NCBI RefSeq assembly: GCF_033807575.1
Contig: NC_084713.1
Coordinates: forward strand, 11,100,703-11,164,702
DNA length: 64,000 nt
Source: Cydia pomonella
Taxonomy: Eukaryota; Arthropoda; Insecta; Lepidoptera; Tortricidae
Direction: 5' to 3'
The translations under genes and the position numbers were made by a program. Shown here in pieces: positions 37,708 to 49,400 of the stretch. How positions within the stretch are numbered: position 1 is the stretch's first letter; the number at the start of each line of letters is the position of its first letter. Below the pieces are notes generated by a model that saw nothing but the letters and a program-made list of their open reading frames with translations, made no database searches and was not told the DNA's origin.

Positions 37708-39125
37708 TATTAGGGTTCCGTACCTCAAAAGGAAAAAACGTTACCTTTATAGGATCACTCGCGTGCGTCCGTTCTTTTGTCCTTCTGTCACAGCCTATTT
37801 GCTCCGAAACTACTGGACCATTGACGTTGAAATTTAGTACAAATGTAAGTTTGTGACCTAAAGACGGACATATATATATATATGTAACGCCATCAAATAC
37901 ATTTTAAACATAAGGGCCATTTTTGAGGGTAAATTAAAAAACAAAGTTTTGAACACTATATATTGTGTTATATGTGAAACAAAAGGGTTCATTGTGAGAA
38001 TCTCAAATATATATTCTTTGTAATTTTGGAATAAATAGTTAAGAAGTTATTAAAAGAAACAGGAAAAAAATTACCATTCCTGCCCCATTATCTCCTGGAT
38101 CTAAAATATTGAAAAAAAATACACAAAATAGTTCTTTACCGAAAAATGTCCGGAAAACCTATTAGAAAACTACAGTCAAGCGTGAGTCGGATTTAAGAAC
38201 AAAAGTGCGATTTGGCTGTTTTAGGGTCACTACCGCAATGGTATACGTGAAACGTGGTGTAGACAGCTATTGCAAAGGCCGAAGGCCCGAAACGTTCCGA
38301 AGAGGAATACCTACTCGGAAGGCGAGTGCTCAGACAAAAAACAATAGTACAAGTGTCTGAATTCTATGAACGCACGCCGAGCTCCGCGCAGCTCCTTAGC
38401 GGAGTCCATACCATGTTTGTCGGTAGGTATATTAGTAAAAATTCAATGCGTTTATTTGCCGTCGTATTTTTAAAAGAGCTATTTTTACGAATTTCCGAAC
38501 TATCCATAGCGCGCAAGTGTGGAAATGAGACTGAGTTATTTCCAGCCCCTTATCCAGAGAACTTCATTTCAAAATATAAAATAATTCAAGACGATCCTTG
38601 AATTATTTCTTATTCTTCATGGCTTAAAGTTTTTAGCTTCAAGCCAAATTTTACCCAAATCGATTCAAATGTTTAGCCGTGAAAAGGTAACAAAGAGACA
38701 TACATAATTCATTCCACGTTTATTATTTCCCATTACTACAGTTGTAAGGTGATTTATAAACATAAATAAAACTATAATCGCACGATTTTTTTATTTTCAT
38801 TAAGTAAGATCTATCAAATGACATCACTATCCTAAATACGTCCATGGACTGATGAGATCACTAATTGTATGTAAAAAAGGGTTATTTTAACTCTGAACGT
38901 GTTGTTTGTAGCCGAAAATGAGCGCCATCTCTGTCAGCGATACATTCAATCTCAAGAAATGACTCATTTTCTAAACATCCATATATAAACTATGAAAATA
39001 GTTTTATAGTTACATCTGACCCGACCCATTCGGTTTTTTAAGACATTCCACGTACAATGTACATCGTTAAAAATTGTGTGATGTACGGAACCCTTGAAAC
39101 GCGAGTCCGACTCGCACTTGGCCTA
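37708..39125. repeat. 'agggttccgta' repeat with expanded interior
   Basis: ttagggttccgtacctcaaa at the left and gtacggaacccttgaaacgc, gactcgcacttggcc at the right are the family ends. The 1.4-kb interior is longer than in other copies and includes ggccgaaggcccgaaacg near 38280, so other sequence has probably been inserted. A 91-codon open frame at 38326 has no ATG and no recognisable similarity. Confidence 0.5.
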
Positions 39126-39235
39126 TTTTATTACCTACAAATCAACCAAAAACATCACTTATAGAATATAAAATCTTCGTGCCGTCTTTCATGTATATAT
39201 AAGTTACTCTATGGTATCGCCACCTGGGTGCGTGG

Positions 39236-39345
39236 ACAAGATGCCAACCGTTCACGCTCTGTTGCGTAGCGTAGTTATCTCTCTTTGTCTCTGTTCCTCA
39301 TTAGTGCGACAGAGACCGTTGCGTTTCGTTCGCTACGGAGCGTTA
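39236..39345. mobile_element. MITE relic related to 48056-48195
   Basis: aagatgccaaccgttcacgc, tagtgcgacagagaccgttg and cgttcgctacggagcgttaa resemble the element at 48056-48195 (gccaatcgttaacgctccg, gtcgcactaatatgg). Its ends are decayed. Confidence 0.5.
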
Positions 39346-39738
39346 AGAGCCCTTAATCCTTGGAGCGTTCTCCGATTTCACGAAATAACGCTCGATAGAT
39401 GGCGTTGGCGCTCGGTACGCGAGCGCCGGCAACGCGACGCACGTTTCAATGCAGACTAGAATAATCTTGATAGTTTTCAATATAATTTCAAGCAACATTA
39501 ATTTTAGTGTCATATGATATCATATGGGCACTCTTTATTTTATTGTATATGCACAGTAGTTTTTTTTTTTTTTTATGTACACTACTACTAAGTGTACAGA
39601 CTACAGAGTGTACTATAACCCTTGCTCTTTATTCTGTCTCTTTCACACCAATGGAAAATGAAGAAGTTACTAAATGACTGCAGGTATAAATAAAGTATAT
39701 TAGTGCGATAGAGAGACAGATATTGTTTCGTTGTCGTA

Positions 39739-39806
39739 TCGTAAACGATTGGCATGTTGGCCACACACTTGCTTAGTGCCTAGCCAAAATACCAATCGTT
39801 TGCGTA
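39739..39806. mobile_element. Short foldback flanked by a direct repeat
   Basis: gtaaacgattggcatgttgg faces ccaaaataccaatcgtttgc. Outside it, gtatattagtgcgatagaga occurs directly repeated at about 39696 and 39804. The satellite array starts 25 bp after the second repeat. Confidence 0.5.
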
Positions 39807-39830
39807 TATTAGTGCGATAGAGAGTAGTGT

Positions 39831-40556
39831 ACCATCGATCTAGATGAAGTCAGGGGTCTCATGATGGAGTCAGGAGTTGGTCACCATAGTTCCTAATCTA
39901 CTCATTATAATTCCATCGTGTTTGGGCTCAAAAGATTTGCCCTGACGAGTACCATCGATCTAGATGAAGTCCAGGGTCTCATGATGGAGTCAGGAGTTGG
40001 TCACCATAATTCCTAATCTACTCATCATAACTCCATCGTGTTTGGGCTCAATAGATTTGCCCTCACGAGCACCATCAATCTAGATGATGTTCAGGGTCTC
40101 ATGATGGAGTCAGGAGTTGGTCACTAGAACTCCTAATCTACTCATTATAATTCCATCGTGTTTGGGCTCAAAAGAATTGCCCTGACGAGTACCATCGATC
40201 TAGATGAAGTCCAGGGTCTCATGATGGAGTCAGGAGTTGGTCACCATAATTCCTAATCTACTCATCATAACTCCATCGTGTTTGGGCTCAATAGATTTGC
40301 CCTCACGAGCACCATCAATCTAGATGATGTTCAGGGTCTCATGATGGAGTCAGGAGTTGGTCACTAGAACTCCTAATCTACTCATTATAATTCCATCGTT
40401 TTTGGGCTCAAAAGATTTGCCCTGACGAGTACCATCGATCTAGATGAAGTCCAGGGTCTCATGATGGAGTCAGGAGTTGGTCACCAGAACTCTTAATCTA
40501 TTTATCATAACTCCATCGTGTTTGGGCTCAATAGATTTACTCCGACAAGCACCATC
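39831..40556 (+). repeat. 120-bp satellite, forward block (about six units)
   Basis: Units begin accatcgatctagatgaag and contain tgatggagtcaggagttggt and ccatcgtgtttgggctca. Units alternate between two types (agtcc/caccataa/atagatttgccctcacgagc and gttc/cactagaa/aaagattgccctgacgagt), giving a 240-bp higher-order period; the units at 39951 and 40191 look identical. Confidence 0.9.
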
Positions 40557-42194
40557 AAATTACCATTATGATGAATAGATTAGGAGTTCTGGTGACCAAC
40601 TACTGAGTCCATCATGAGACCCTCGACTTAATCTAGATCGATGGTATTCGTCAGGGCAAATCTTTTGAGCCCAAACACGATGGAGTTATGATGAATAGAC
40701 TAGGAGTTCTGGTGATCAACTCCTGAGTCCATCATGAGACCCTGGACCTGATCTAGATTGATGGTGCTCGTCAGGGCAACTCTATTGAGCCCATACACGA
40801 TGGAGTTATGATGAGTAGATTAGGAGTTCTGGTGACCAACTCCTGACTCCATCATGAAACCCTGGTCCTCATCTAGATCGATGGTGCTCGGCAGGGCAAA
40901 TCTTTTGAGCCCAAACACGTTGGAATTATAATGAGTAGATTAGGAGTTCTAGTGACCAACTCCTGACTCCATCATGAGACCCTGGACTTTATCTAGATTG
41001 ATGATGCTCGTCAGGGCAAATCTATTGAGCCCAAACACGATGAGGTTATGATGAGTAGATTAGGAGTTCTGGTGACCAACTCCTGACTCCATCATGAGAC
41101 CCTGGGCCTCATCTAGATCGATGGTGTTCATCAGGGCAAATCTATTGAGCCCAAACACGATGGAGTTATGATGAGTAGATTAGGAGTTCTGGTAACCAGC
41201 TCCTGACTCCATCATGAGACCCTGGACTTCATCTAGATTGATGGTGCTCGTCAGGGCAACTGTATTGAACCCAAACACGATGGAGTTATGATGAGTAGAT
41301 TAAGAGTTCTGGTGACCAGCTCCTGACTCCATCATGAGACCCTGGACCTCATCTAGATTGAAGGTGCTCGTCAGGGCAACTCTATTGAGCCCAAACACGA
41401 TGGAGTTATGATGAGTAGAGTAGGAGTTCTGGTGACCAACTCCTGACTCCATCATGAGACCCTGGACCTCATCTAGATCGATGGTGCTCATCAGGGCAAA
41501 TCTTTTGAGCCCAAACACGTTGGAATTATAATGAGTAGATTAGGAGTTCTAGTGACCAACTCCTGACTCCATCATGAGACCCTGGACTTTATCTAGATTG
41601 ATGATGCTCGTCAGGGCAAATCTATTGAGCCCGAACACGATGAGGTTATGATGAGTAGTTTAGGAGTTCTGGTGACCTACTCCTGACTCCATCATGAGAC
41701 CCTGAGCCTCATCTAGATCGATGGTGTTCATCAGGGCAAATCTATTGAGCCCAAACACGATGGAGTTATGATGAGTAGATTAGGAGTTCTGGTGACCAGC
41801 TCCTGACTCCATCATGAGACCCTGGACCTCATCTAGATTGATGGTGCTCGTCAGGGCAACTCTATTGAACCCAAACACGATGGAGTTATGATGAGTAGAT
41901 TAGGAGTTCTGGTGACCAGCTCCTGACTCCATCATGAGACCCTGGACCTCATCTAGATTGAAGATGCTCATCAGGGCAACTCTGTTGAGCCCAAACACGA
42001 TGGAATTATAATGAGTAGATTAGGAGTTCTAGTGACCAACTCCTGACTCCATCATGAGACCCTGGACCTCATCTAGATCGATGGTGTTCGTCAGGGCAAA
42101 TCTTTTGAGCCCAAACACGATGGGATTATAATTAGTAGATTAGGAGTTCTGGTGACCAACTCCTGACTCCATCATGAGAACTTGGACTTCATCC
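40557..42194 (-). repeat. 120-bp satellite, inverted block (about 13-14 units)
   Basis: The same unit in reverse complement (gatggagttatgatgagtag, attaggagttctggtgacca, gactccatcatgagaccctg). The switch of strand falls within 40550-40570, directly after a truncated forward unit. Sequence continues with the same period to about 42194, where it breaks off in gacttcatccgggtc. Any open frames in it are by-products of a period divisible by three. Confidence 0.9.
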
Positions 42195-42299
42195 GGGTCA
42201 AAAATAATAATGCAAACCCTAACGTAATTTCAAGTGAAAATGCGTTTTTCAGAAAATCGCAGCCAAATAACACTAGACCTTACTCATAGTGTTGTGTTC

Positions 42300-42430
42300 C
42301 TGCCGGTGAGTAAGGTTGCCAGAGCTCAACGAGGGGAGGGAGGGGGTTAGGGTCGGCAACGCGCATGTAACTCCTCTGGAGTTGCAGGCGTACATATGCG
42401 GGCCGTATGCTTGTTTGCCACCGACTTAGT
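42300..42430. repeat. Dispersed motif 'gggtcggcaacgcgc', copy 1
   Basis: gttgccagagctcaacgagg, gttagggtcggcaacgcgca, gtaactcctctggagttgc and gccgtatgcttgtttgccac. A second copy lies at 44325-44425. I recall the motif as common in lepidopteran genomes. Family not named. Confidence 0.55.
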
Positions 42431-43218
42431 ATTAAAAAAAAAGTAACACTGAAAATCCATCAATAAGCGAGTCTGTTAGGCATACTGTAAAAAATGAACT
42501 TTTATTAAGATTTTCTAATCGCAGTATATAGCACTTCTCGGAACTCCGTAGCTGATTACGATCGCAACGAATGCCTGACAATCGAGCACAGGTCCGTCCT
42601 CTAAGCGCGCTCCGCGCGGACTGAGAGCGGGGCGTCGCTGCTGCGTGATTTATACGTGTTTTAAAAAAATATAAATTTACGGCAATGTAGGTCCCATAGT
42701 TACGATTTTTTTTTTATAGGTTAACATAAAGTTACAGTTTGCTATAATATTATTTTTAAAGCAAAATATGCGTACAATTTGCGGAAATAAAATATAATAA
42801 AACCCTGTTTTCGCCAAAAAAATGAAGAAAACTCGGAAGGTATTTTATCAGTTTTTTCAAATGAATCTTCGATTGTTAATCATTCCAGCCCCTCGTACGA
42901 GATATGTTGAATCAAATTGTAGTCATTCATGTACCAAATGATTCTTGTTTATAGCAAAATTGAGAACCGAAACGCCACATCTCACTGCAAAATTTGGAAA
43001 AGACTCCCAAAAAACCTCATTAAAAAAGAGGTTTCAAAGAGAAAATGAAAATTTGAACTATTGGAGCCCCTAGTTTAGGAAACGATTATTTAAGTACGTT
43101 ATCAGTTTTTGAATAAATACTAATAGTTACGTCGTAATCTTGAATGAAAAAGGAAGCATTTTACAAAATACGCTCGTCTGTAGGAATAAGGACTCTTAAC
43201 GATTGACATCTTGTCTGC
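42431..43218. other. Intergenic sequence before SP3
   Basis: AT-rich with one short GC-rich patch near 42600 (aagcgcgctccgcgcggac). I see no gene, paired ends or family motif in it. Confidence 0.4.
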
Positions 43219-43325
43219 GTACCCTGACGCGTCTTCATGACAGAATGTCATCAGAGTATTGATAGGTTATTTTCATATCATCGGGCGTTTTATTTGTAAA
43301 CTATTTTATATAAAATGTTTAAATT
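43219..43325 (+). promoter_or_regulatory. Conserved 5' flank of SP3 with 15-bp palindrome
   Basis: Same organisation as SP2: ATGACAGAATGTCAT at 43237-43251, 74 bp before the ATG, followed by ctattttatataaaatg and the overlapping upstream ATG at 43315, whose frame stops at TAG after eight codons. Confidence 0.6.
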
Positions 43326-43493
43326 ATGTTCAGAGTGTTAGCTACAATTAGCTTAGTATCTATATTCATGCCACCGGTAGGTTCAAATTATATAAATAAC
43401 GAAGATCCAGAAGATTTTACAAGTAAAAATGAAGATATCGTGTTTCGTATTGTTAACGGAAAACCTGCAAAATTAGGCACGATCCCTTACCAG
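43326..43493 (+). CDS. SP3 exon 1: signal peptide and activation site
   Basis: 56 codons, donor cag|gtatta, phase 0. The donor is weaker than in its paralogs (gtatta rather than gtaaag/gtagag). Cleavage site FRIVNG. Confidence 0.85.
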
Positions 43494-46400
43494 GTATTAC
43501 AGACTTTAGAAACAACATTAACTAACATAATCTGCCCTCATATAGGACTTATACAATAGCATATCGGCAAAGTATAAATAGAATAATCTACTACCTATAT
43601 GTATAGTGCGGTTTTATAGAATAATACTTAACTATTGTATGTCTCAAATACCCATTGACCTGTTTCAGAATATCCAAGTACGGTATTGGATAGCTAATTG
43701 ACAAATAAATTAACTGCCAGATAAAACTTCCTGCAAAACTTAGCACTATATCTACCAGGTCAGTTCATTTAAAGATTGTGAAACGCCAACTATGACTATA
43801 TTCGTCAGATAAGTGGCTAGAAGCTTATTCAGGACTTTACTTGGACATTGTAATACAGGCCCTTAGTTAAAATTATGTGAGATGATTTCTGGCTCGGGCC
43901 GGGGAAAAATGGGCATTGTTTCTTTTATGCAGAACCGACAGCTCCCATCTTCACGGCACGTGTTAAAGCAACAATGTCGTTAAAAATCAACTATTGCAAT
44001 AATTTTAAGGTTTAAATTATAACAGCTCATTCGGGGAACAATCAACCATGCGGGTGGCAATCCGAATAAGCTGTTTTATGAGTTGTAACCGTATCAGTAG
44101 GATGGTAAAATTGGTTTTTAAACGGGCTTGGTCCCGTTTAATTATAACGGGGTTATTCGTAAAAACAGCAGCAGGAGTAGGTACACACTGCATAAAGGAA
44201 ACCGTACATTTTGTTTAATAGATTAGGGGTTTGAGCTCATGAAATCGCCTCAGAAAATTCCAACTACATATGTTTAACGCCTGATATTTAAGAGTTTTCT
44301 TTATCAATTTTCTTAAAAATTAAGGAGCTCAATGAGGGGTGTTAGGGTCGGCAACGCGCAAGTAACACCTCTGAGTTGCAGGCGTCCATAGGCTACGGTA
44401 AGGTGGGCCATATGCTTGTTGGGTATAGTATCCTTAAAAGATAGACATACACTATCGCCATTTTTTTCGTAGAACAATGAAAGAGAGACGATGCCACCAT
44501 ACACTGTTGTTAATATCTTAAGCGGATTCGGCAGCGTTTTCGATTTAAAACATTTGCAAATATCGTCATATTTCAACCAATTTTCACAAAACCTAAACAG
44601 ATTATATTCCTTAAACTTCCTTAAGAATCACTCTATTGATTGGTAAAAACCGCATAAAAATCCGTTCAGTAGTTTTCACTGAAATTATTACGATTTCCTT
44701 ACTTCTCGCTTAATAGTTGTGACAAAATACGGCCTATAGTTGCAACCGTCGCCGTTGCAAGACGCTGTCGTCGTGCACGGTCCCATCGTGCGTGTACTGT
44801 ATTTTGTGGAAGTCCGGGGGAAACCAGAGGCGATGACAACGGACTAATCAGTGGAGGACTACCGTCTAAAACTACCAACAAATGCCGACTTCGCCTTAGC
44901 TCCGTCGCTATCAGCATTCGACCGCGTGCGCCCCGGCGGGCGGCCTGTAAGCCGCTGACATTCTGGGTGCCAATTTATAAGATATCACACCGATATCTGG
45001 AAATAATATATATAATATCACTGACTTTTGACACTGACAGATCGGTGTGAAATCTTATAAGCATTGTTCGCATCGGGACATGTTATTTTCAAGGTATCGC
45101 TGAAAATACCCATCGGTAAAAGCCAATACATGAGCTTTTGTGGCGGTTCTGTGATGGCGGAAAACAAGGTTCTGACAGCGGCGCATTGTTTAACAGAGGA
45201 CGGAAATTTCTGCGAAAAACTTTTTAAGAAGTAAGAATTGATATAATATTGGAACATACCAAAAAGCTCGGCATCAGATCATCGAAACCTCAATTTTATT
45301 CTTATTTTTTTAGGAAACTTTATGCTCTTTCTGCTTAACGCTCACTTATCACTATCAGCATCGGAACAATATCGCACCGCCGCGGCACAAACTAAGCGAT
45401 GCGTTGAAACGCCGCCTTTACCGCCCGCGATTCCCAAGTGCCGCCTGTGTCACACAATAGTACATTGTGCAACGAGGGGGGTAAGTGAAATTTTGGATAC
45501 GAGGGTGGTAATTAAAGCCCCGAGTTTGCAATATTCTTACCCCCGGAGTTACATACAATGTTTTTCATCACACTTGCGAAGAAAAAAACTAAATTTTAAG
45601 AGAAATGATTCTTAAATACGGTGACATATCAAACATTCGTCCGCCATTTTGTAATTTCTTGGCAGGTGAGACATCGAAGGCACAGACCTATTCGGCATTC
45701 AGCCACGATTGAAAATTATGTAAAAATACTTTAAACGGCTGTTAAATTAATCAAATTAAATAATTTTAAACATAAACAAAAATATTAAATTATAAACGTG
45801 AGTATTTTAAAAGTAAAACTCATTTATGCTAATACTTGGTTTGTATGAATAAGTGACATAGTTTAAAAAAAAACTTAATAGCTTATTTTTTTCACAATCC
45901 ATAACTCCCGTGGGAACAAAATAAGCCTTTGTCCTTCAGCACACCTGCATGAAATAAGATCTTTTTCGAGCAAGTCTGATGAAAAGTCATGCTCTCTAGC
46001 AACTCCACATTCCATTTTGGCATTTTTTATTCCCTGGGGATTTGTACACAATTGATATTCTAATTTGTCCTTAATTGAAAAAAAATTTACCTCCTTAGTT
46101 TGGAAGTATAAGCCGAATAAAATTGGGGTTTCTGTAGATCGTCCTTTCAGCAACCTCTATCAAATTCCAGCATAGGTAGTTACTTTCCCCGCAAGTGAGA
46201 GACTAAAAATAATTGTACTTACGATATTATTCTTAAATATTGTTAGTATTGTATTGTTATTGAATAAAAATGATGATGATGATGATGTTTAATACCTGTA
46301 TCATTATACCACGACCTACGTACCTACTGCCATAATAGGGCAAGCGAGTTGTATAGGAAGTAAGTTACGCCGACGTTAGCGAATTTGTGAGATTGACACT

Positions 46401-49400
46401 GATAAGGCAGTCGTGGTAAGGCTACTGAAAGAAACTTTCTGTCTAATATATAGATTTTTTACATAATTTGATGTAGGTATATTAACCATAGCTATGCCCC
46501 TACTTTTGAATATTATCGTTTTTTTTATTATTATAAAAATTATGTGCGAAAAACGGATTTCATAAAAATTGTTAAACGCTCCTAACTCTTATAATAATTT
46601 AAAATTCGAAAAAAGTCTAAAGTAGGGGCATAGTTGTGGTTGATGTACAGCAAATTGTGTAAATATTTTCAATAATGTTAATATCCAGAGAGGAAAATAA
46701 GGGCTACTTTGGAATGAACAGGCGATTTCGCGCGGGTCCTCCACTTTCGTTTAAATCGCTTCCGTTACGTTACGTATGGTTGATGACTAGTAGACGGTGA
46801 GTGGATTAGTAGGGTGAAAAATATTTCTAGAATAATTATAATATTATAATAATATATTGCCTTGATATATAATTTATTGGTACAGATATAAAACAAAAAG
46901 CTTAATGAAGTTATATGTCGTGGCTGGGACCTTACGGAACCTTGCAAGATACCAAAGAGATGAGCAAGGTACTGAGCAATGGAGAAAAATGACAAAAGTC
47001 AGCATACCCAGGCGTTACTGGTTTCCTCAAAACGACATTTGCGTAGTAGTAAGTAGCTAAATAAATTATATATGTAGTACCTAAATATCATCAATTCCGT
47101 TTGTTAGTCGTATACCTCGAAATCAATAAATCCTTGTAGCTTTTCACCTATTCGCGTTTCGCCGTGATAGCGTATTTTGTTGTAGCGTGTAATATCGGTG
47201 GTATATTTTGTTACTCGCATATATTTTTAATAGATTTTTACAACAGTAGCAAATTTTGATGTAACATGTATTATCAATAGCCTATTTAGTTAGCCGCATA
47301 TATTTTCAATAGATGTTTACAACAGTAGCAAATTTTGATGTATAGCATGTTTTATCAATAGGCTATTTAGTTAGCCGTAAATATTATTAGTCGCATTTTA
47401 CCTGGTAATATTGTTGTAGTGTATTGTATTAATCGTAAAAAAAATGGCTATATCACTGGGATATAATAAACCTACGGTCGCTTATTGACATCATTGTTAC
47501 AGCTATACATTAATTAGCTTTGGAGAATTTGTTGCTTAGGAAATCTACCTTTAATGCGAACACGCGATGCTTTAATGATTTGGGAAAGGAGTTGTCGAAA
47601 TTTATACAATTTAAGCATATCACACTCATAACCAGGAGATAAACTACAAGTGCGAAATGCATTTACAAAACAAAACTATAGAGGTATATGCTTAAAGGAA
47701 ATATCGCGATATGTAATAACACATTACAAACAAATGTCTATCGAGGTGAAAAGCGACTACAGTGAGGAAAGACAGGAAAGTAAATATACTATGAATTTTA
47801 TACATCATTGCAATTGGCGACCAGAAATCATACTACAAGAAAAAAAATCTGTTCAGAAATTTTGAGATCGCGGCGAAACGCGAATAGGTGAAAAGCTACA
47901 AGGATTTTTTGATTTCGAGGTATACGACTAACAAACGATCAATTCTACTAGCCAACTTAAGGAAACTATTAGGAACAACTTACTTTGCCACTATATAGAT
48001 AAAATGCAATTTTCTCGTCAATTTTTGAACAATCAAGAGAGCCTTTACGAGCTGCCGCGTAGCCAACTTGGCAATCGTTAACGCTTCGTAGCGAGCGAAA
48101 CGCAACCGTCATTGTCGCACTAATATGGAAGAGTGATACAGAGAGATGACAACGCTATGTTACGGAGCGTTAACGATTGGCATGCTGGCTACGCGGGCGG
48201 GTTGGCTAGAAAGTAACCAATACATGCGAGAATTAGTTCGAAAACAAGAATCCATTTATTGAGCTCACATTTGAAACATTACATTTTTAGTTCATATCAC
48301 GACTAGTCTTCTCTTCTTCCTTGTCATATCCTCATGACTGAGGGACGTAATGACTGTGGACACTCTTCACCAGTGCTCTCCAAGCCGCTCTATCTAGGGT
48401 CCGGTGCAATGCTAGCCTGAAATGTGGTTTTTGTCTCTGAAGTTATTCTGTCCGCCCAACGCATGGCCATACGTCCATCCCTACGCTTCTTTGGCATGCG
48501 GTCAGTGATTATGAGCTTTTCCAGACTATCTGGACCTGTCCTGCTCAGATGGCCGAAGAAACCAAATCTTTATTTATGAATTACTTTTGTCAACAAACTT
48601 TAGAATAGAAAAAAATAACACAAATGAAACTTCTACATAAACTAATTCCAATACTTAAAGTAAACTTGAAAAAAAACCGTGAAAAAAAAACAGTCTTTGC
48701 AAGAGGCACCTAGTAGCGGAAGAACTACATTTTGAACCCCTAGCACCGGACAGTTTAAAAACATTTGACACCGATCACAAATACAAGCTTCTGAACATTC
48801 TGAAATGTTAAGCATAGGCTTAGTGCGCCTACCCATGGCAACTGGAGCTCTGTATGCTTCAACCAATTGCTACTGTTTTTCCTCCTTTTTTAACTTTACT
48901 CTTCACTAGTTTATTTAGTTTTCCCTTAACTACACCTTTTTCTTTACTTTTTGTATCGTTAGCTTGCTTTCCTTTATATATCAAATTTTCACTTCTTTCA
49001 TTCCTTCTTTTTCGAACTTGTTTCTTCTTCTCTTTCATTTTTATTTGCCCGTTCTTCTAACTGAAACATTGTAGGTACAACATAAATAAATAAACCTTCA
49101 ATTCCCAGCGTTACGGGACTATTTCTTGTCCGGTACTGAGGGTCAGAAAATCATCACAATTGTTAATTGTATACCTCAACTATTTAAATAAAAATAAATA
49201 ACTTTTATAGATAACGATACTACAGTAAATAGTAAAGTATATTAAAAATAGACAAAACCAGCTGAACACAAAAAACAAGCCAAAACACTCACCCGAATCG
49301 TATGCAACGCAGTGCGCTCCCTACAATAACATCAAAAAAACGCTCCCGCTGTCGCTGGGCGCGTTACATGCAAAGCGCATCCCGTTTCTCGACATTGGTA

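Noticed and set aside
38326..38601. 91-codon frame between SP2 and SP3
   Set aside because: It begins at GTG within a dispersed repeat and resembles no family I know.
41300..41518. 72-codon open frame in the satellite
   Set aside because: The 120-bp period is divisible by three, so open frames recur by chance.
45875..46153. 92-codon minus-strand frame in SP3 intron 2
   Set aside because: It has no ATG start, splice context or recognised family; possibly a repeat remnant.
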